This document shows positions 33,269 through 41,900 of a stretch of 64,000 bases of DNA, piece by piece. Source of the DNA: WLWS01 sp965243105 (GTDB taxonomy: Bacteria; Pseudomonadota; Gammaproteobacteria; Eutrophobiales; Eutrophobiaceae); contig CBDEUC010000001.1 of the NCBI GenBank assembly GCA_965243105.1, forward strand, positions 1 to 64,000, read 5' to 3'. Position 1 is the stretch's first letter; every line of letters starts with the position of its first letter. The notes beneath the pieces were generated by a model that was not told the origin of the DNA, searched no databases, and saw nothing but the letters and a program-made list of their open reading frames with translations. A program made the translations under genes and the position numbers.

Positions 33269-36200
33269 TCAGGACTGCCGGGATTGATAAAAGTCGCTTC
33301 TATCGATATTGGTAACTTTATTGGGTGCGCTCAGCAGGGAGTTAAATTCCACTGGCTTGGCAATGCCATAACCCTGCGCGTAGTTAACCCCTATTTCTCT
33401 AAGCATACCCTTGATTTCATCGTTCTCCACGAATTCAGCGATAGTACCCATACCCATCACTTGGCCTATTTCGTTGATTGATTTCACCATCGCATGATCA
33501 ATGGGATCTTCGACTATATCCTTTACAAACATGCCATCAATTTTCAAATAATCCACAGGAAGATTCTTTAGGTAGCCAAATGACGAGAGGCCACTGCCAA
33601 AATCATCAAGGGCAAATCGACACCCTCTTTCTTTCAGGGCCTTGATTACTCCGGATGCGGTACTGAGATTGGTGATCGCCGTAGTCTCGGTTATTTCGAA
33701 ACAAATTTTCTCCGCAGGTATGCTGTACCTGTCCAGCTGCATGACGATGAAATCAAGTATGTCTGGACGCGTCATTGATTGCCCGGACAGGTTTATCGAA
33801 ATAAAACTCATCTCTTCAAGAAAGTGCCGGCTCTCTGACAATAATCTCAGGGTATTTTCGATTACCCACGCATCAATCTGTTCAATGACACTGTATCTTT
33901 CTGCAGCGGGCAAGAATGCACCCGGTGGTATAAGTTCACCATCATCGTTTTTCATCCGGATCAGTAATTCGTAATGAGAACCGGAGGTGGCGCTCAGGGA
34001 CTCAATCTTCTGTGCAAAAAGGACAAACCTGTCCTTTTCCAGGGCCTGGTAGATACGTGTTACCCACTGCATTTCCCCGTGACGCTGGACTACACTGGAA
34101 TCGTCGTCATGATAAACGTGGATACGGTTGCGCCCCATATCCTTGGCCATGTAGCACGCGAGATCTGCCCGCCTGAGTAACTCTGACAGGTTTGAGAATT
34201 CGTCTGTAATCGCGATAAGCCCGATACTGACACCGATTCTAAAGACGTGTCCTTCCCAGGAAAATTGAAAATCCTGGATAGCCTTTTGCAGGTTGCTCGC
34301 TACACGATGAGCATGGTCAGGAGAACAATGTTCCATCAGTACCCCAAATTCGTCGCCGCCAAAACGGGCCAGGGTGTCGCGTTTACGTACCACTCCCTGT
34401 AGTAAGGTTGCTATCTGGCGCATCATTTCATCACCGGCAGTATGGCCGCAGGTATCATTAACGACCTTGAACTGGTCGAGATCCATGTAGCACAGGGCGT
34501 GCTCAGAATTATCACGGCGAGTACTACCCAGTAACCTTTCTGCACGGCGTTCAAATTCACGTCGGTTTACCAGGCCGGTAAGTGAGTCATGGGAAGCCTG
34601 GTAACTCAGCTGCTCCGACAGGACGTATTCATGCGTGACATCTTCCTGGTTCGAAATGAAATGCGTGATTTTACCGTTGACGTCTTTTATTCCACTTATA
34701 GATACACGGGCCCAGAACAGGCTTCCGTCTTTTTTCCTGTCGCGTAGCTCACCCTTCCAGACGCCGCCTGCTCTTATGCTTTTCCATAATTCCTCAAAAA
34801 CTCTTTCCGGTGTTTCCCCGGAACGCAGGATAGCAATATGCTTGCCGATCACCTCGTCACGCTGGTAACCCGTCGTCTCGGTGAAGTTCGGGTTAACATA
34901 TTCAATGAGTCCATCAAAGTCAGTAATAATGACGGATGTGGAACTGGCCTCGACGCTTTGAGAGAGTTTCCTGAGCTCGTTTTCAGATTTTCGTCGTTCG
35001 GTGATGTCCATAGCGACTGCAAGAAACACCGAGGTTTTTACGTGCTCCAGGTATTGAAGGTGAAGTTCGACTTCGTACGGCGTTCCGTCTTTTCTAATGT
35101 GCGAAGTTTCGTAATTCAGTTTTTCAACTTCGCCGCTTCGCAAAGCCTGTAGATTTTGCTCCAACTGTTCCATGGAAATATTCGGATTTATCTCTGCCGG
35201 CGTAAGCTGCTTTAACTCTTCCATGCTATAACCAAGATTGTTCAGTGCTGACTGGTTAGCCTGTACAAAATTCAAGCTGTCAGACTTGAATATGTACAGC
35301 TCGTTCAGAGAGGTGTCGAATATTCGACCAAGATCGGTAAGACGCTCTTCCGCAAGAAGACGCTCCGTGATGTCCTGTAAAGTACCCACCGTTCGTACAG
35401 GTCGATCGTCTTCATCATAGAAGGCATGTCCTCTTTCATGCAGAAATTTCACCGAGCCGTCATTTAGAATGATTCTTAGCACCTGGTCATACGGCTTTTT
35501 ATCATTCAGTAATTCCTGGAGGGCGATGTGTGTATTTTCCCGGTCATCTGGGTGCACAAGGCTGCTAAACAACTCGGAGCTGGGTTCGTGCTGCGCCGGG
35601 TTTAGTCCAAGTATGTTCCAGGTTTCTTCCGACCAAATAACAGTGCCACTTAGCATATCTTTTTCCCAGCTTCCCAGCCGGGCAATCTTGTTTGCTTCTT
35701 TTAGCAGGGTTTCGCTGGCCTTGAGTTCCTGCTGTGTTTTCTTTAGTTCACTGATATCAATAACCAGGGTACGCAGTCCGGTGACTTCGCCATCTTCCCG
35801 GATGAGGCCTGAATAAGCCAGGACCGGAATTTGTTCACCTTTAAGGTTCAGCGTGGTGTATTCATTTGGTCCGTTTGGTTTGCCTTCCAGCAGTTCCTTT
35901 ACATTAAGATTTGCGCGGTACCTATCGGACTCGACAACAAGGTCTGGCATCCTGATGCGGGTGTTGCCAAGTTCACCTTCCAGTCCCAGTAATTTTCTGC
36001 CGGCAATATTTGTAAAAACCACTTCTCCTTCCAGGTTGATCTCATACACCGCCTGGGGAAGCATATCGACAGTTTCCCTGAATTTTTCCTCGCTTCTTCT
36101 CAATGCAACTCGGGTTGAGAGGAACGAACGAAAAGCAGGATCCACCAGGTATACTGCGGTGACCAGCAGCATGGAAATCGTTAAAGCTATCAATTCAGCG

Positions 36201-36397
36201 GACAAGTTTGACGATGGTGTGATTTCGCCTGTATAAAGCTGGAAAAGGGAGATACAACGTCGAAAGCCCATTAGCAGGAGTACTATGGCAAATAGCGTCC
36301 AGGTGCCCCGCTGTTCGGTCACCCTGACCAGGCGAATAGCCAGGAATGCTGCAGTAAATTGCAGGATCGTTGACAGTGACAGTATGAAAAATGTCAT
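33269..36397 (-). CDS. Membrane PAS-GGDEF-EAL protein
   Basis: 1042 residues. Three N-terminal hydrophobic segments (to about residue 90) are followed by at least four PAS domains (about 100-215, 225-345, 350-465, 470-590). Then comes GGDEF (GGDEF at 680-684, with an RKRD inhibitory-site match just before) and EAL, where the signature reads ELLIR instead of EALIR but FALDDFGSGLSSFGYL and DYLKIDG are intact. It can both make and break c-di-GMP by family; which dominates is not clear. The PAS domains suggest redox or small-molecule input. It is monocistronic. Confidence 0.85.
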   Translation of the reverse strand: MTFFILSLSTILQFTAAFLAIRLVRVTEQRGTWTLFAIVLLLMGFRRCISLFQLYTGEITPSSNLSAELIALTISMLLVTAVYLVDPAFRSFLSTRVALRRSEEKFRETVDMLPQAVYEINLEGEVVFTNIAGRKLLGLEGELGNTRIRMPDLVVESDRYRANLNVKELLEGKPNGPNEYTTLNLKGEQIPVLAYSGLIREDGEVTGLRTLVIDISELKKTQQELKASETLLKEANKIARLGSWEKDMLSGTVIWSEETWNILGLNPAQHEPSSELFSSLVHPDDRENTHIALQELLNDKKPYDQVLRIILNDGSVKFLHERGHAFYDEDDRPVRTVGTLQDITERLLAEERLTDLGRIFDTSLNELYIFKSDSLNFVQANQSALNNLGYSMEELKQLTPAEINPNISMEQLEQNLQALRSGEVEKLNYETSHIRKDGTPYEVELHLQYLEHVKTSVFLAVAMDITERRKSENELRKLSQSVEASSTSVIITDFDGLIEYVNPNFTETTGYQRDEVIGKHIAILRSGETPERVFEELWKSIRAGGVWKGELRDRKKDGSLFWARVSISGIKDVNGKITHFISNQEDVTHEYVLSEQLSYQASHDSLTGLVNRREFERRAERLLGSTRRDNSEHALCYMDLDQFKVVNDTCGHTAGDEMMRQIATLLQGVVRKRDTLARFGGDEFGVLMEHCSPDHAHRVASNLQKAIQDFQFSWEGHVFRIGVSIGLIAITDEFSNLSELLRRADLACYMAKDMGRNRIHVYHDDDSSVVQRHGEMQWVTRIYQALEKDRFVLFAQKIESLSATSGSHYELLIRMKNDDGELIPPGAFLPAAERYSVIEQIDAWVIENTLRLLSESRHFLEEMSFISINLSGQSMTRPDILDFIVMQLDRYSIPAEKICFEITETTAITNLSTASGVIKALKERGCRFALDDFGSGLSSFGYLKNLPVDYLKIDGMFVKDIVEDPIDHAMVKSINEIGQVMGMGTIAEFVENDEIKGMLREIGVNYAQGYGIAKPVEFNSLLSAPNKVTNIDRSDFYQSRQS

Positions 36398-36550
36398 ATA
36401 TTTGACCGTATCCCCGTTTTCCCCGGTTCTGCTGAAGGGCTTGCTGATTTTTAACGCAAGTTAAGTGCCACATGGCGCACCAGCCCTTTGAATACCCTGT
36501 TTGGGGTAGGGTGACGCGCTGGTAATGTTGCAGCATACCAGTCGGTCAAG

Positions 36551-36570
36551 CCATGGCCGAAAGGCCATGG
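36551..36570 (+). other. Perfect hairpin upstream of the amidase gene
   Basis: CCATGGCC and GGCCATGG form an eight-pair stem with a GAAA tetraloop, about 50 bases before the amidase start. It would lie in the 5' leader if the promoter is upstream; no T tract follows. Confidence 0.5.
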
Positions 36571-36621
36571 GTGATGTTTGAGAACTTGCTCACTAGTTTT
36601 TTTAAGAGAATGATTAAAAGT

Positions 36622-37914
36622 ATGGAAAAACCACTGAATCAATGTAGCGCCAGCGAGGCATGCAATTTGTTGAAATCCGGGCAGATCAGTGCCGCGGCCC
36701 TGGTGGATGCCTGCCTCGAGCGAATTTCCGCCCGGGATGAAGAAGTCCTTGCCTGGGAATTTGTCAGTGCAGATGCGGCAAGGGCGCAGGCTGCTTCCAT
36801 TGATGAGGCTGTTGAAGCCCATGGTCTCTGCGGCGTGCCCGTAGGAATTAAGGACATCATTGATACCAGTGATATGCCCACCACCCAGGGCTCTGCCATT
36901 TTCCAGTGTCACTACCCGGCGACAAACAGTGATTGTGTTGAACGGCTTATTGCAAGCGGGGCAGTTATCATGGGCAAGACAGTCACCACCGAGTTCGCCT
37001 ACCTGAACCCGGGAAAAACACGAAATCCGCATGATCTTCAGCACACGCCCGGGGGCTCATCAAGCGGTTCAGCCGCAGCCGTGGCCGACTTCCAGGTACC
37101 GCTGGCGCTGGGAACGCAAACTGCCGGCTCGATCATTCGTCCCGCCAGCTATTGTGGGGTCGTGGGATTCAAACCTACTTTTGGCACTTTTGATCGTGCT
37201 GGTATTCATCCGTTTGCGCCGTCACTGGATACCCTCGGCGGTTTTGCCCGCTGCGTCGAAGATATTGGCTTGCTGTGCAATGCGCTTGGAGACAGGGAAA
37301 TGAAGGTTTCAAGCGATCCACTTCACAGGGTCGCCTTTTGTGAAGGGCCCGAGGCGGCGATGGCGGAACCTGCAAGCAGGGAAATGCTCGCCAGCATGCA
37401 GCAATTCCTTGGCTCGCTTGGAGTTCAGTGTGATTCGCTTGAGCTTGATGCGCCCTTTGATTCCCTCACCGAGGCGCAGCGAAAAATACAAATCCACGAA
37501 TGCGTGGATAGCCTGCGGACTTATTACGAAGAAGACCCGGGAAAGCTCTCTGAAAAGCTTCGACTTGACTATGAGGCGGGCCTTGCGCTTGACAGCGTCA
37601 CAATGCAGGAGGCATACGAGGTGGTGAAGTCATGCCGTGACATGATGTCACAGGTTTTTGAAAAGTATGATGTCATCATGACTTTCGCCTCCACCGGGCG
37701 GGCACCGGCAGGACTGCAAGCAACCGGCGACCCGGTGTTTAACCGCATGTGGACGGCAATTGGCTCTCCGTGTATCAGCGTACCCGTGCCCCAGCTGGAT
37801 GGAGAGCTACCCCTGGGGCTACAGATCGTGGGTGCGCTGGGTGAGGATGCACGCCTGTTAAATCATTCCTGCTGGTTTGAAGAACAACTTTTAAATTACA
37901 GGCCTTCCAGGTAA
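36622..37914 (+). CDS. Amidase signature-family hydrolase
   Basis: 430 residues from ATG 36622 (weak AAGAGA site; earlier in-frame starts lack one and would cross a hairpin). The Ser-cisSer-Lys triad region is present: K77 in VGIKDI, the GGSSSGSAA loop near 145-152, and a nucleophile in the QTAGSIIRPAS segment (about S170). Amidases hydrolyse C-N amide bonds in the cytoplasm. Its 3' end overlaps that of the convergent isochorismatase-like gene by 19 bases. In this catabolic region it may act on an amide formed after ring opening; that is inference. Confidence 0.85.
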   Translation: MEKPLNQCSASEACNLLKSGQISAAALVDACLERISARDEEVLAWEFVSADAARAQAASIDEAVEAHGLCGVPVGIKDIIDTSDMPTTQGSAIFQCHYPATNSDCVERLIASGAVIMGKTVTTEFAYLNPGKTRNPHDLQHTPGGSSSGSAAAVADFQVPLALGTQTAGSIIRPASYCGVVGFKPTFGTFDRAGIHPFAPSLDTLGGFARCVEDIGLLCNALGDREMKVSSDPLHRVAFCEGPEAAMAEPASREMLASMQQFLGSLGVQCDSLELDAPFDSLTEAQRKIQIHECVDSLRTYYEEDPGKLSEKLRLDYEAGLALDSVTMQEAYEVVKSCRDMMSQVFEKYDVIMTFASTGRAPAGLQATGDPVFNRMWTAIGSPCISVPVPQLDGELPLGLQIVGALGEDARLLNHSCWFEEQLLNYRPSR

Positions 37915-38516
37915 GACATGACAGTCGATAAAGGTAGCACATCAGCATAACGACGTTGTATATCCCGCAGGTTGGCGTCATGGGGTTCCTGTTCCACGTC
38001 TCCAACGCATTCCTCGGGAACAATTGTGCGCCAGCCGTGAGAGAAACTATCAATCACTGAAGCACGTATGCAACCGGAAGTGATGCAGCCACAGATGATC
38101 ACCGTGTCTACCCCATGCTTGTTAAAGTACATGGGCACAGCCGAGCTGAAAAATATAGACGGGGCATACTTGTATACGAGGAAGTCATAGTCGCTGTCGT
38201 ATATTCTCGAATCCAGCTCCACGCCCTTTTCACCGAGAAAAAAATCACCGTTGTACATTGCCGGGATTTTCCAGTGGGGCATGTCGTCCTCACTCTGAAA
38301 TGCCATGGCGCAGGTCGCCACAGGAATTTTTTTACTGCGTGCAAGTTCCAGTAACTTTGCGCTATTTTCGACCGCCGCGTTAACCAACGGCGATCCACCC
38401 ATGGGCATAGCAGGGTCAATATAGCCACGCTGAAAATCCACCACGGCGATGGCAGGCTTATTTCCAAACCCCACATCACGGCCGCCATAACTGCGTTTTT
38501 CGTATGCGTCAGTCAT
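37896..38516 (-). CDS. Isochorismatase-like cysteine hydrolase
   Basis: 206 residues. The catalytic triad of cysteine hydrolases in this family is complete: D27 in VVDFQRGY, K116 in VYKYAPS and C149 in GCITSGCIRAS, with a cis-peptide-type ICGC before it. The closest-looking characterised members are N-carbamoylsarcosine amidase and maleamate amidohydrolase, which release ammonia from amides. It is the last gene of a minus-strand series that starts at the P450, but a repeat separates it from the Rieske gene. Confidence 0.82.
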   Translation of the reverse strand: MTDAYEKRSYGGRDVGFGNKPAIAVVDFQRGYIDPAMPMGGSPLVNAAVENSAKLLELARSKKIPVATCAMAFQSEDDMPHWKIPAMYNGDFFLGEKGVELDSRIYDSDYDFLVYKYAPSIFFSSAVPMYFNKHGVDTVIICGCITSGCIRASVIDSFSHGWRTIVPEECVGDVEQEPHDANLRDIQRRYADVLPLSTVMSYLEGL

Positions 38517-38547
38517 GGTCGTGCGTTCTTATGGTCATGGACTCACG

Positions 38548-38634
38548 ATGAAATGTAGAGCGGACCCTCAGCGGCAGGGATGCCGGTGAGGAGCGTACAT
38601 GGATGTATTTACAGCGAGTCCGCGTTACATTCAT
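38548..38634 (-). repeat. Structured intergenic repeat, copy 2 (inverted)
   Basis: The 64-bp core is at 38560-38623, in opposite orientation to the other two copies. The outer ends GCGGAC/GTCCGC are identical to copy 1. Flanks again continue the stem with different sequence: ATGAAATGTA at 38548 against TACATTCAT at 38626-38634. It lies between the isochorismatase-like and Rieske genes. Confidence 0.85.
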
Positions 38635-38677
38635 TGCGAGTCCAGGGCGCAAAAAACAGAAAAGAACCATTTTGATT

Positions 38678-39943
38678 TTAGTCACGTTTAAAATATCCGC
38701 GAGTGTGGTCAACAGTCTGTATCCCCCTGGCATGCCTGCTGGCAAACTGCCTCCACATGGTCAATTCAACGTCCGGTTGGAACAGGCGCTCTCGCTGCCA
38801 GCCATCTTCCTCGTTGTAATACTTGTGCATCTGCTCCCGCGCAAAGGCATCGTCTATGGTAAAGCCTTCCACCGCCGGTACTTCCCACATGATGCGCCCA
38901 TCCTCACCCAGCCAACGCTCCGCTTCTTCCTCGTCATCCGTGTGAATAACACCAAACTGGAAATAGGTATGCACATCCTTGTTCTTTGGCACATAGAACT
39001 CGTAGTGCGTGCAGTGAGGTGCGGGAAAGGTAGTGACTTTCAGTGAGCAGGGCATCCACAAACCAACGGTGCCAAGGCGAATAATAGCAGTCAGTTCGTC
39101 CAGTTCTTCCTTGCTCTTGCCACGCGCCAGTGGAAGCATCAGGTCTTTCTGACCACCATCCCTTAAGGGAATTGACGCTTCATGCTTGAACGTGGTCTTT
39201 TCCACTTTTCGGGTAAAGCCCTTTGGACCGTCATCCAGCTCAACGTAGCGGGTTGTATCCAGTACATCTTCCTTTGTCGAGGTATAGCCATAAGACGTGT
39301 GCATGCCGGCATTGATACACATCTCAGACCAGTTATGGATGAACTGGTGACCCGGGTCGTAACCGTTTTCACAGCCAAGTCGCCAGTTGGCATTGATGTC
39401 GTAGGGTTCACCACAATAAACCACGGCATTATCATCCAGCAGACCGGGGGCGAGATCATGACTGAGGGGTGGGGGCTCAATGTCACCGACAAAAACAAAT
39501 ATTATCCCCTTGTGTTCTTCAACGGGATAAACCTTGAGGCTGCATTTTCCGATCATTTTTGAATCGGGAGAACTGAGAATGGTGCGCAGGTTGCCATCCT
39601 CGATATCAAAGGTCCAGGTGTGGTACCAGCAGGTCAGTGTTTCCTTTGTATAGAAAAGGGGGCGAGAGGAAAAACGGATCCCACGATGGGGGCAGCGATC
39701 TTCAAGGGCATGGATTTTCCCGTTTTGCCGGGTCAGCAGGATTTCTTCACCGAGTAATTCAATGCCTTTCGAATCACCTTCGCCCAGGTGTCTAGTTAAA
39801 GCGGCCGGGTACCAGTGGTTCCTGAATCCCCACTCGGCATCAATCCAGTTTTGCCAGGGTTTCTTGGCCTTTGAAGCCTTGGCCTTGGCCTGCTCGACGT
39901 AGCCTTGAGTTTCTTCCAGCAGGTTTCTTGTAATGTCGCTCAT
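38678..39943 (-). CDS. Rieske [2Fe-2S] ring-hydroxylating oxygenase, large subunit
   Basis: 421 residues from ATG 39943; farther upstream in-frame starts would run into the repeat at 39973. The Rieske ligands are C84-P-H86 and C105-WY-H108. The mononuclear iron site is in NGYDPGHQFIHN (D196, H199, H203). It adds oxygen to an aromatic or related substrate using electrons from a reductase that is not encoded nearby. It is followed upstream by the alpha/beta hydrolase and extradiol dioxygenase genes and is bracketed by inverted copies of the intergenic repeat. Confidence 0.85.
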   Translation of the reverse strand: MSDITRNLLEETQGYVEQAKAKASKAKKPWQNWIDAEWGFRNHWYPAALTRHLGEGDSKGIELLGEEILLTRQNGKIHALEDRCPHRGIRFSSRPLFYTKETLTCWYHTWTFDIEDGNLRTILSSPDSKMIGKCSLKVYPVEEHKGIIFVFVGDIEPPPLSHDLAPGLLDDNAVVYCGEPYDINANWRLGCENGYDPGHQFIHNWSEMCINAGMHTSYGYTSTKEDVLDTTRYVELDDGPKGFTRKVEKTTFKHEASIPLRDGGQKDLMLPLARGKSKEELDELTAIIRLGTVGLWMPCSLKVTTFPAPHCTHYEFYVPKNKDVHTYFQFGVIHTDDEEEAERWLGEDGRIMWEVPAVEGFTIDDAFAREQMHKYYNEEDGWQRERLFQPDVELTMWRQFASRHARGIQTVDHTRGYFKRD

Positions 39944-39972
39944 GAGTAATGTTTTCCACCGTCGGTTCTGGC

Positions 39973-40078
39973 GGCCATATTCGAAAACGAATCGCAGACA
40001 CGCTGTAAATACATCCATGTACGCTCCACAGCGGCGTCCATGCCGCTGAGGGTCTGCTCATTCGTTTCCGAACAGGCC
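39973..40078 (+). repeat. Structured intergenic repeat, copy 3
   Basis: The 64-bp core is at 39994-40057. Its ends read GCAGAC/GTCTGC, a paired change relative to GCGGAC/GTCCGC, and the inner hairpin reads AGCGGC/GCCGCT instead of ACCGGC/GCCGGT, also paired. Flanks extend the stem (TTCGAAAACGAAT against ATTCGTTTCCGAA, then GGCC at 39973 and 40075). It lies between two minus-strand genes. Confidence 0.85.
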
Positions 40079-40093
40079 ACGAATGAGGATTTA

Positions 40094-40960
40094 TTATTTC
40101 AACAGGTACTCAATATGCACCCGATTGAATTCTTCTGCCTCTTCCCACTGCGGCCAGTGCGCACTGTTCTCAAGCACAATGAGCTCACTGTTGGGGATCA
40201 GGCTGGCACTTTCTTCAGCCAGGTGCACGAGCTGGCCCGGGTTGTAGCGCGTCCATAGTACAAGGGTAGGCACGCTGAGTTGCTGCAATAGCTCGGGTTT
40301 GTACCACTTTTCCTGTTGCACCGGGTCCAGCAGGGCACCGATACTTTCCTCGGCAATCTTGCGGATTACCGCGGCACGTCCCGGTTGCTGGTATATCTGG
40401 TAACGTACTTCGACGATTTCATCAGTCACATCTTCATCACGGTGCATGAGCCAGCGGATACGTTGACGGATCATTTCACGGTCCGGTGAACCCGTAGCCT
40501 TGCGACTGCGTTCCAGTAAATCCTGCAGTTCTTTGGCGCCTTCCTCGTCCGGCGGCAACATGGTGCCGGTATTCATCACTATCTTGTTAATACGCTCCGG
40601 GTGGGCGAGGGCGTACCAGGATGCCACGGTTGCGCCAAGGGATTCGCCGGAGATACTGGCTTTTTCCGCACCGATGGCATCAAGAAAATCGCCCATGAAA
40701 TCGACATAGCACTGCATCTCGTAGCTGATATCCGGGGCATCGGTATAGCCGTGTCCCACCATGTCAATGGCGTACACATGAAAATGCTTTGCATGGGCCT
40801 CTATATTTTTCAGGTAGGCCTCAGCATGTCCCCCGGTACCATGCAGGAAAATAAGCGGAGGTCCATCACCGGCTTCAATAGCACGGGTCATCACGCCGCC
40901 AGCGTTATAGTAGGTTTGTTTAAACTCCACCCCCTGCAGGTGGTTCCAGATAGTACTCAT
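40094..40960 (-). CDS. Alpha/beta hydrolase, meta-cleavage product hydrolase type
   Basis: 288 residues with a GAGGA ribosome site. The oxyanion segment FLHGTGGHAEAY, nucleophile S107 in GESLGA and catalytic His in NSAHWPQWE are present, as in MhpC/BphD-type C-C hydrolases. It lies nine bases downstream of an extradiol dioxygenase gene, the usual order for ring cleavage followed by hydrolysis of the meta-cleavage product. It probably splits the linear dienoate formed by that dioxygenase. Confidence 0.82.
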   Translation of the reverse strand: MSTIWNHLQGVEFKQTYYNAGGVMTRAIEAGDGPPLIFLHGTGGHAEAYLKNIEAHAKHFHVYAIDMVGHGYTDAPDISYEMQCYVDFMGDFLDAIGAEKASISGESLGATVASWYALAHPERINKIVMNTGTMLPPDEEGAKELQDLLERSRKATGSPDREMIRQRIRWLMHRDEDVTDEIVEVRYQIYQQPGRAAVIRKIAEESIGALLDPVQQEKWYKPELLQQLSVPTLVLWTRYNPGQLVHLAEESASLIPNSELIVLENSAHWPQWEEAEEFNRVHIEYLLK

Positions 40961-40969
40961 AAGTATTCC

Positions 40970-41878
40970 TCAGTGTCCGGTTGGTTTATCGTTGGCAGCA
41001 CCAGGTGGTGGCAACATTTCGTGACCCCAGATTTTCGGTGAGTTGTAAAACTTTGGTTCCCATATTTCGTCGTCAATGAGGTGTCCACCATACCCGTATT
41101 CGACCCACCAGCCGGACGGGCTGTAAACATAAAATGATGTAGTGCGATCGTTGGTATGACGACCAAGGGTCATTGCAAGCGGATAGTTTGCCGCGTTGAT
41201 CATGTCATAGGCCTGGCCCACATCGTCCATATCGTTTAGTTCAAACATGAAATGCAACACGTCACCGCCGCTTGTGCCGGGGATCGGGTTGGTTAATGCC
41301 AGGCTGTGATGCCGCGGGTTGCAGTGCAGGAAGGTGGCCTCGATACCATCCCAGAAAATGTGGTCACTGAGCAGGAAACCGAGCTTTTCCCGGTACCACT
41401 TGATGGCTTTTTCACGATTGCCGCTTGTCAGAACTATATGCCCAAGGCCGTATTCACCGGTATTAAAGCCGCTGATACCACGACCGGGCGAGAATGTGAC
41501 ATAGTCATGGCTCATACCAAAATACAGCTCTGTTCGCACATTATCAGGACCTTTGCAGTAATGTAACTCCATGACTTTCCTTTCTTCGCACAGTGCGGCA
41601 TTGGCCTTTTTTACTTCCACTTTTTGTTTTTTCAGGCTGGTAACCAGTGCCTGGAGATCTTCCCTGGTTTCCAGTTCCCACCCGATGTAATCGAGCTTGT
41701 CTTTTTTTCCTTCTTTTAGAACGAGACGGTGATGGTATTCATCCATACGATAATGGTGAACACCGGCCGGGCTATCTTTACGATGCTCAAGACCAAACAT
41801 GGGAACCAGTAATTTTTCCCAGGCTTGTGCATCAGTGACTGTGCAACCGATGTATCCTAGTGCTTTAACTTTTGACAT
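40970..41878 (-). CDS. Type I extradiol ring-cleavage dioxygenase
   Basis: 302 residues, two vicinal-oxygen-chelate modules, with a strong AGGAAAA ribosome site. Iron ligands are placed as in BphC/HsaC: H147 (GLGHIVL), H209 (LHFMFEL) and E260 (WWVEYGYGG); the second-sphere H191, H241 and Y250 are also in place. It opens a catechol ring next to its hydroxyls using O2 and Fe(II). The preserved residues make activity likely. The substrate is probably a bicyclic or substituted catechol, by family resemblance only. Confidence 0.88.
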   Translation of the reverse strand: MSKVKALGYIGCTVTDAQAWEKLLVPMFGLEHRKDSPAGVHHYRMDEYHHRLVLKEGKKDKLDYIGWELETREDLQALVTSLKKQKVEVKKANAALCEERKVMELHYCKGPDNVRTELYFGMSHDYVTFSPGRGISGFNTGEYGLGHIVLTSGNREKAIKWYREKLGFLLSDHIFWDGIEATFLHCNPRHHSLALTNPIPGTSGGDVLHFMFELNDMDDVGQAYDMINAANYPLAMTLGRHTNDRTTSFYVYSPSGWWVEYGYGGHLIDDEIWEPKFYNSPKIWGHEMLPPPGAANDKPTGH

Positions 41879-41900
41879 GCTGTTTTCCTGTGTGAAGCGA

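Noticed and set aside
36451..37044. Minus-strand open frame of about 197 codons over the amidase start
   Set aside because: Low-complexity translation; it shadows the amidase N-terminus, which has family motifs.
31169..40078. Insertion sequence ends
   Set aside because: No transposase frame is present between or near the copies and flanks differ at each site.
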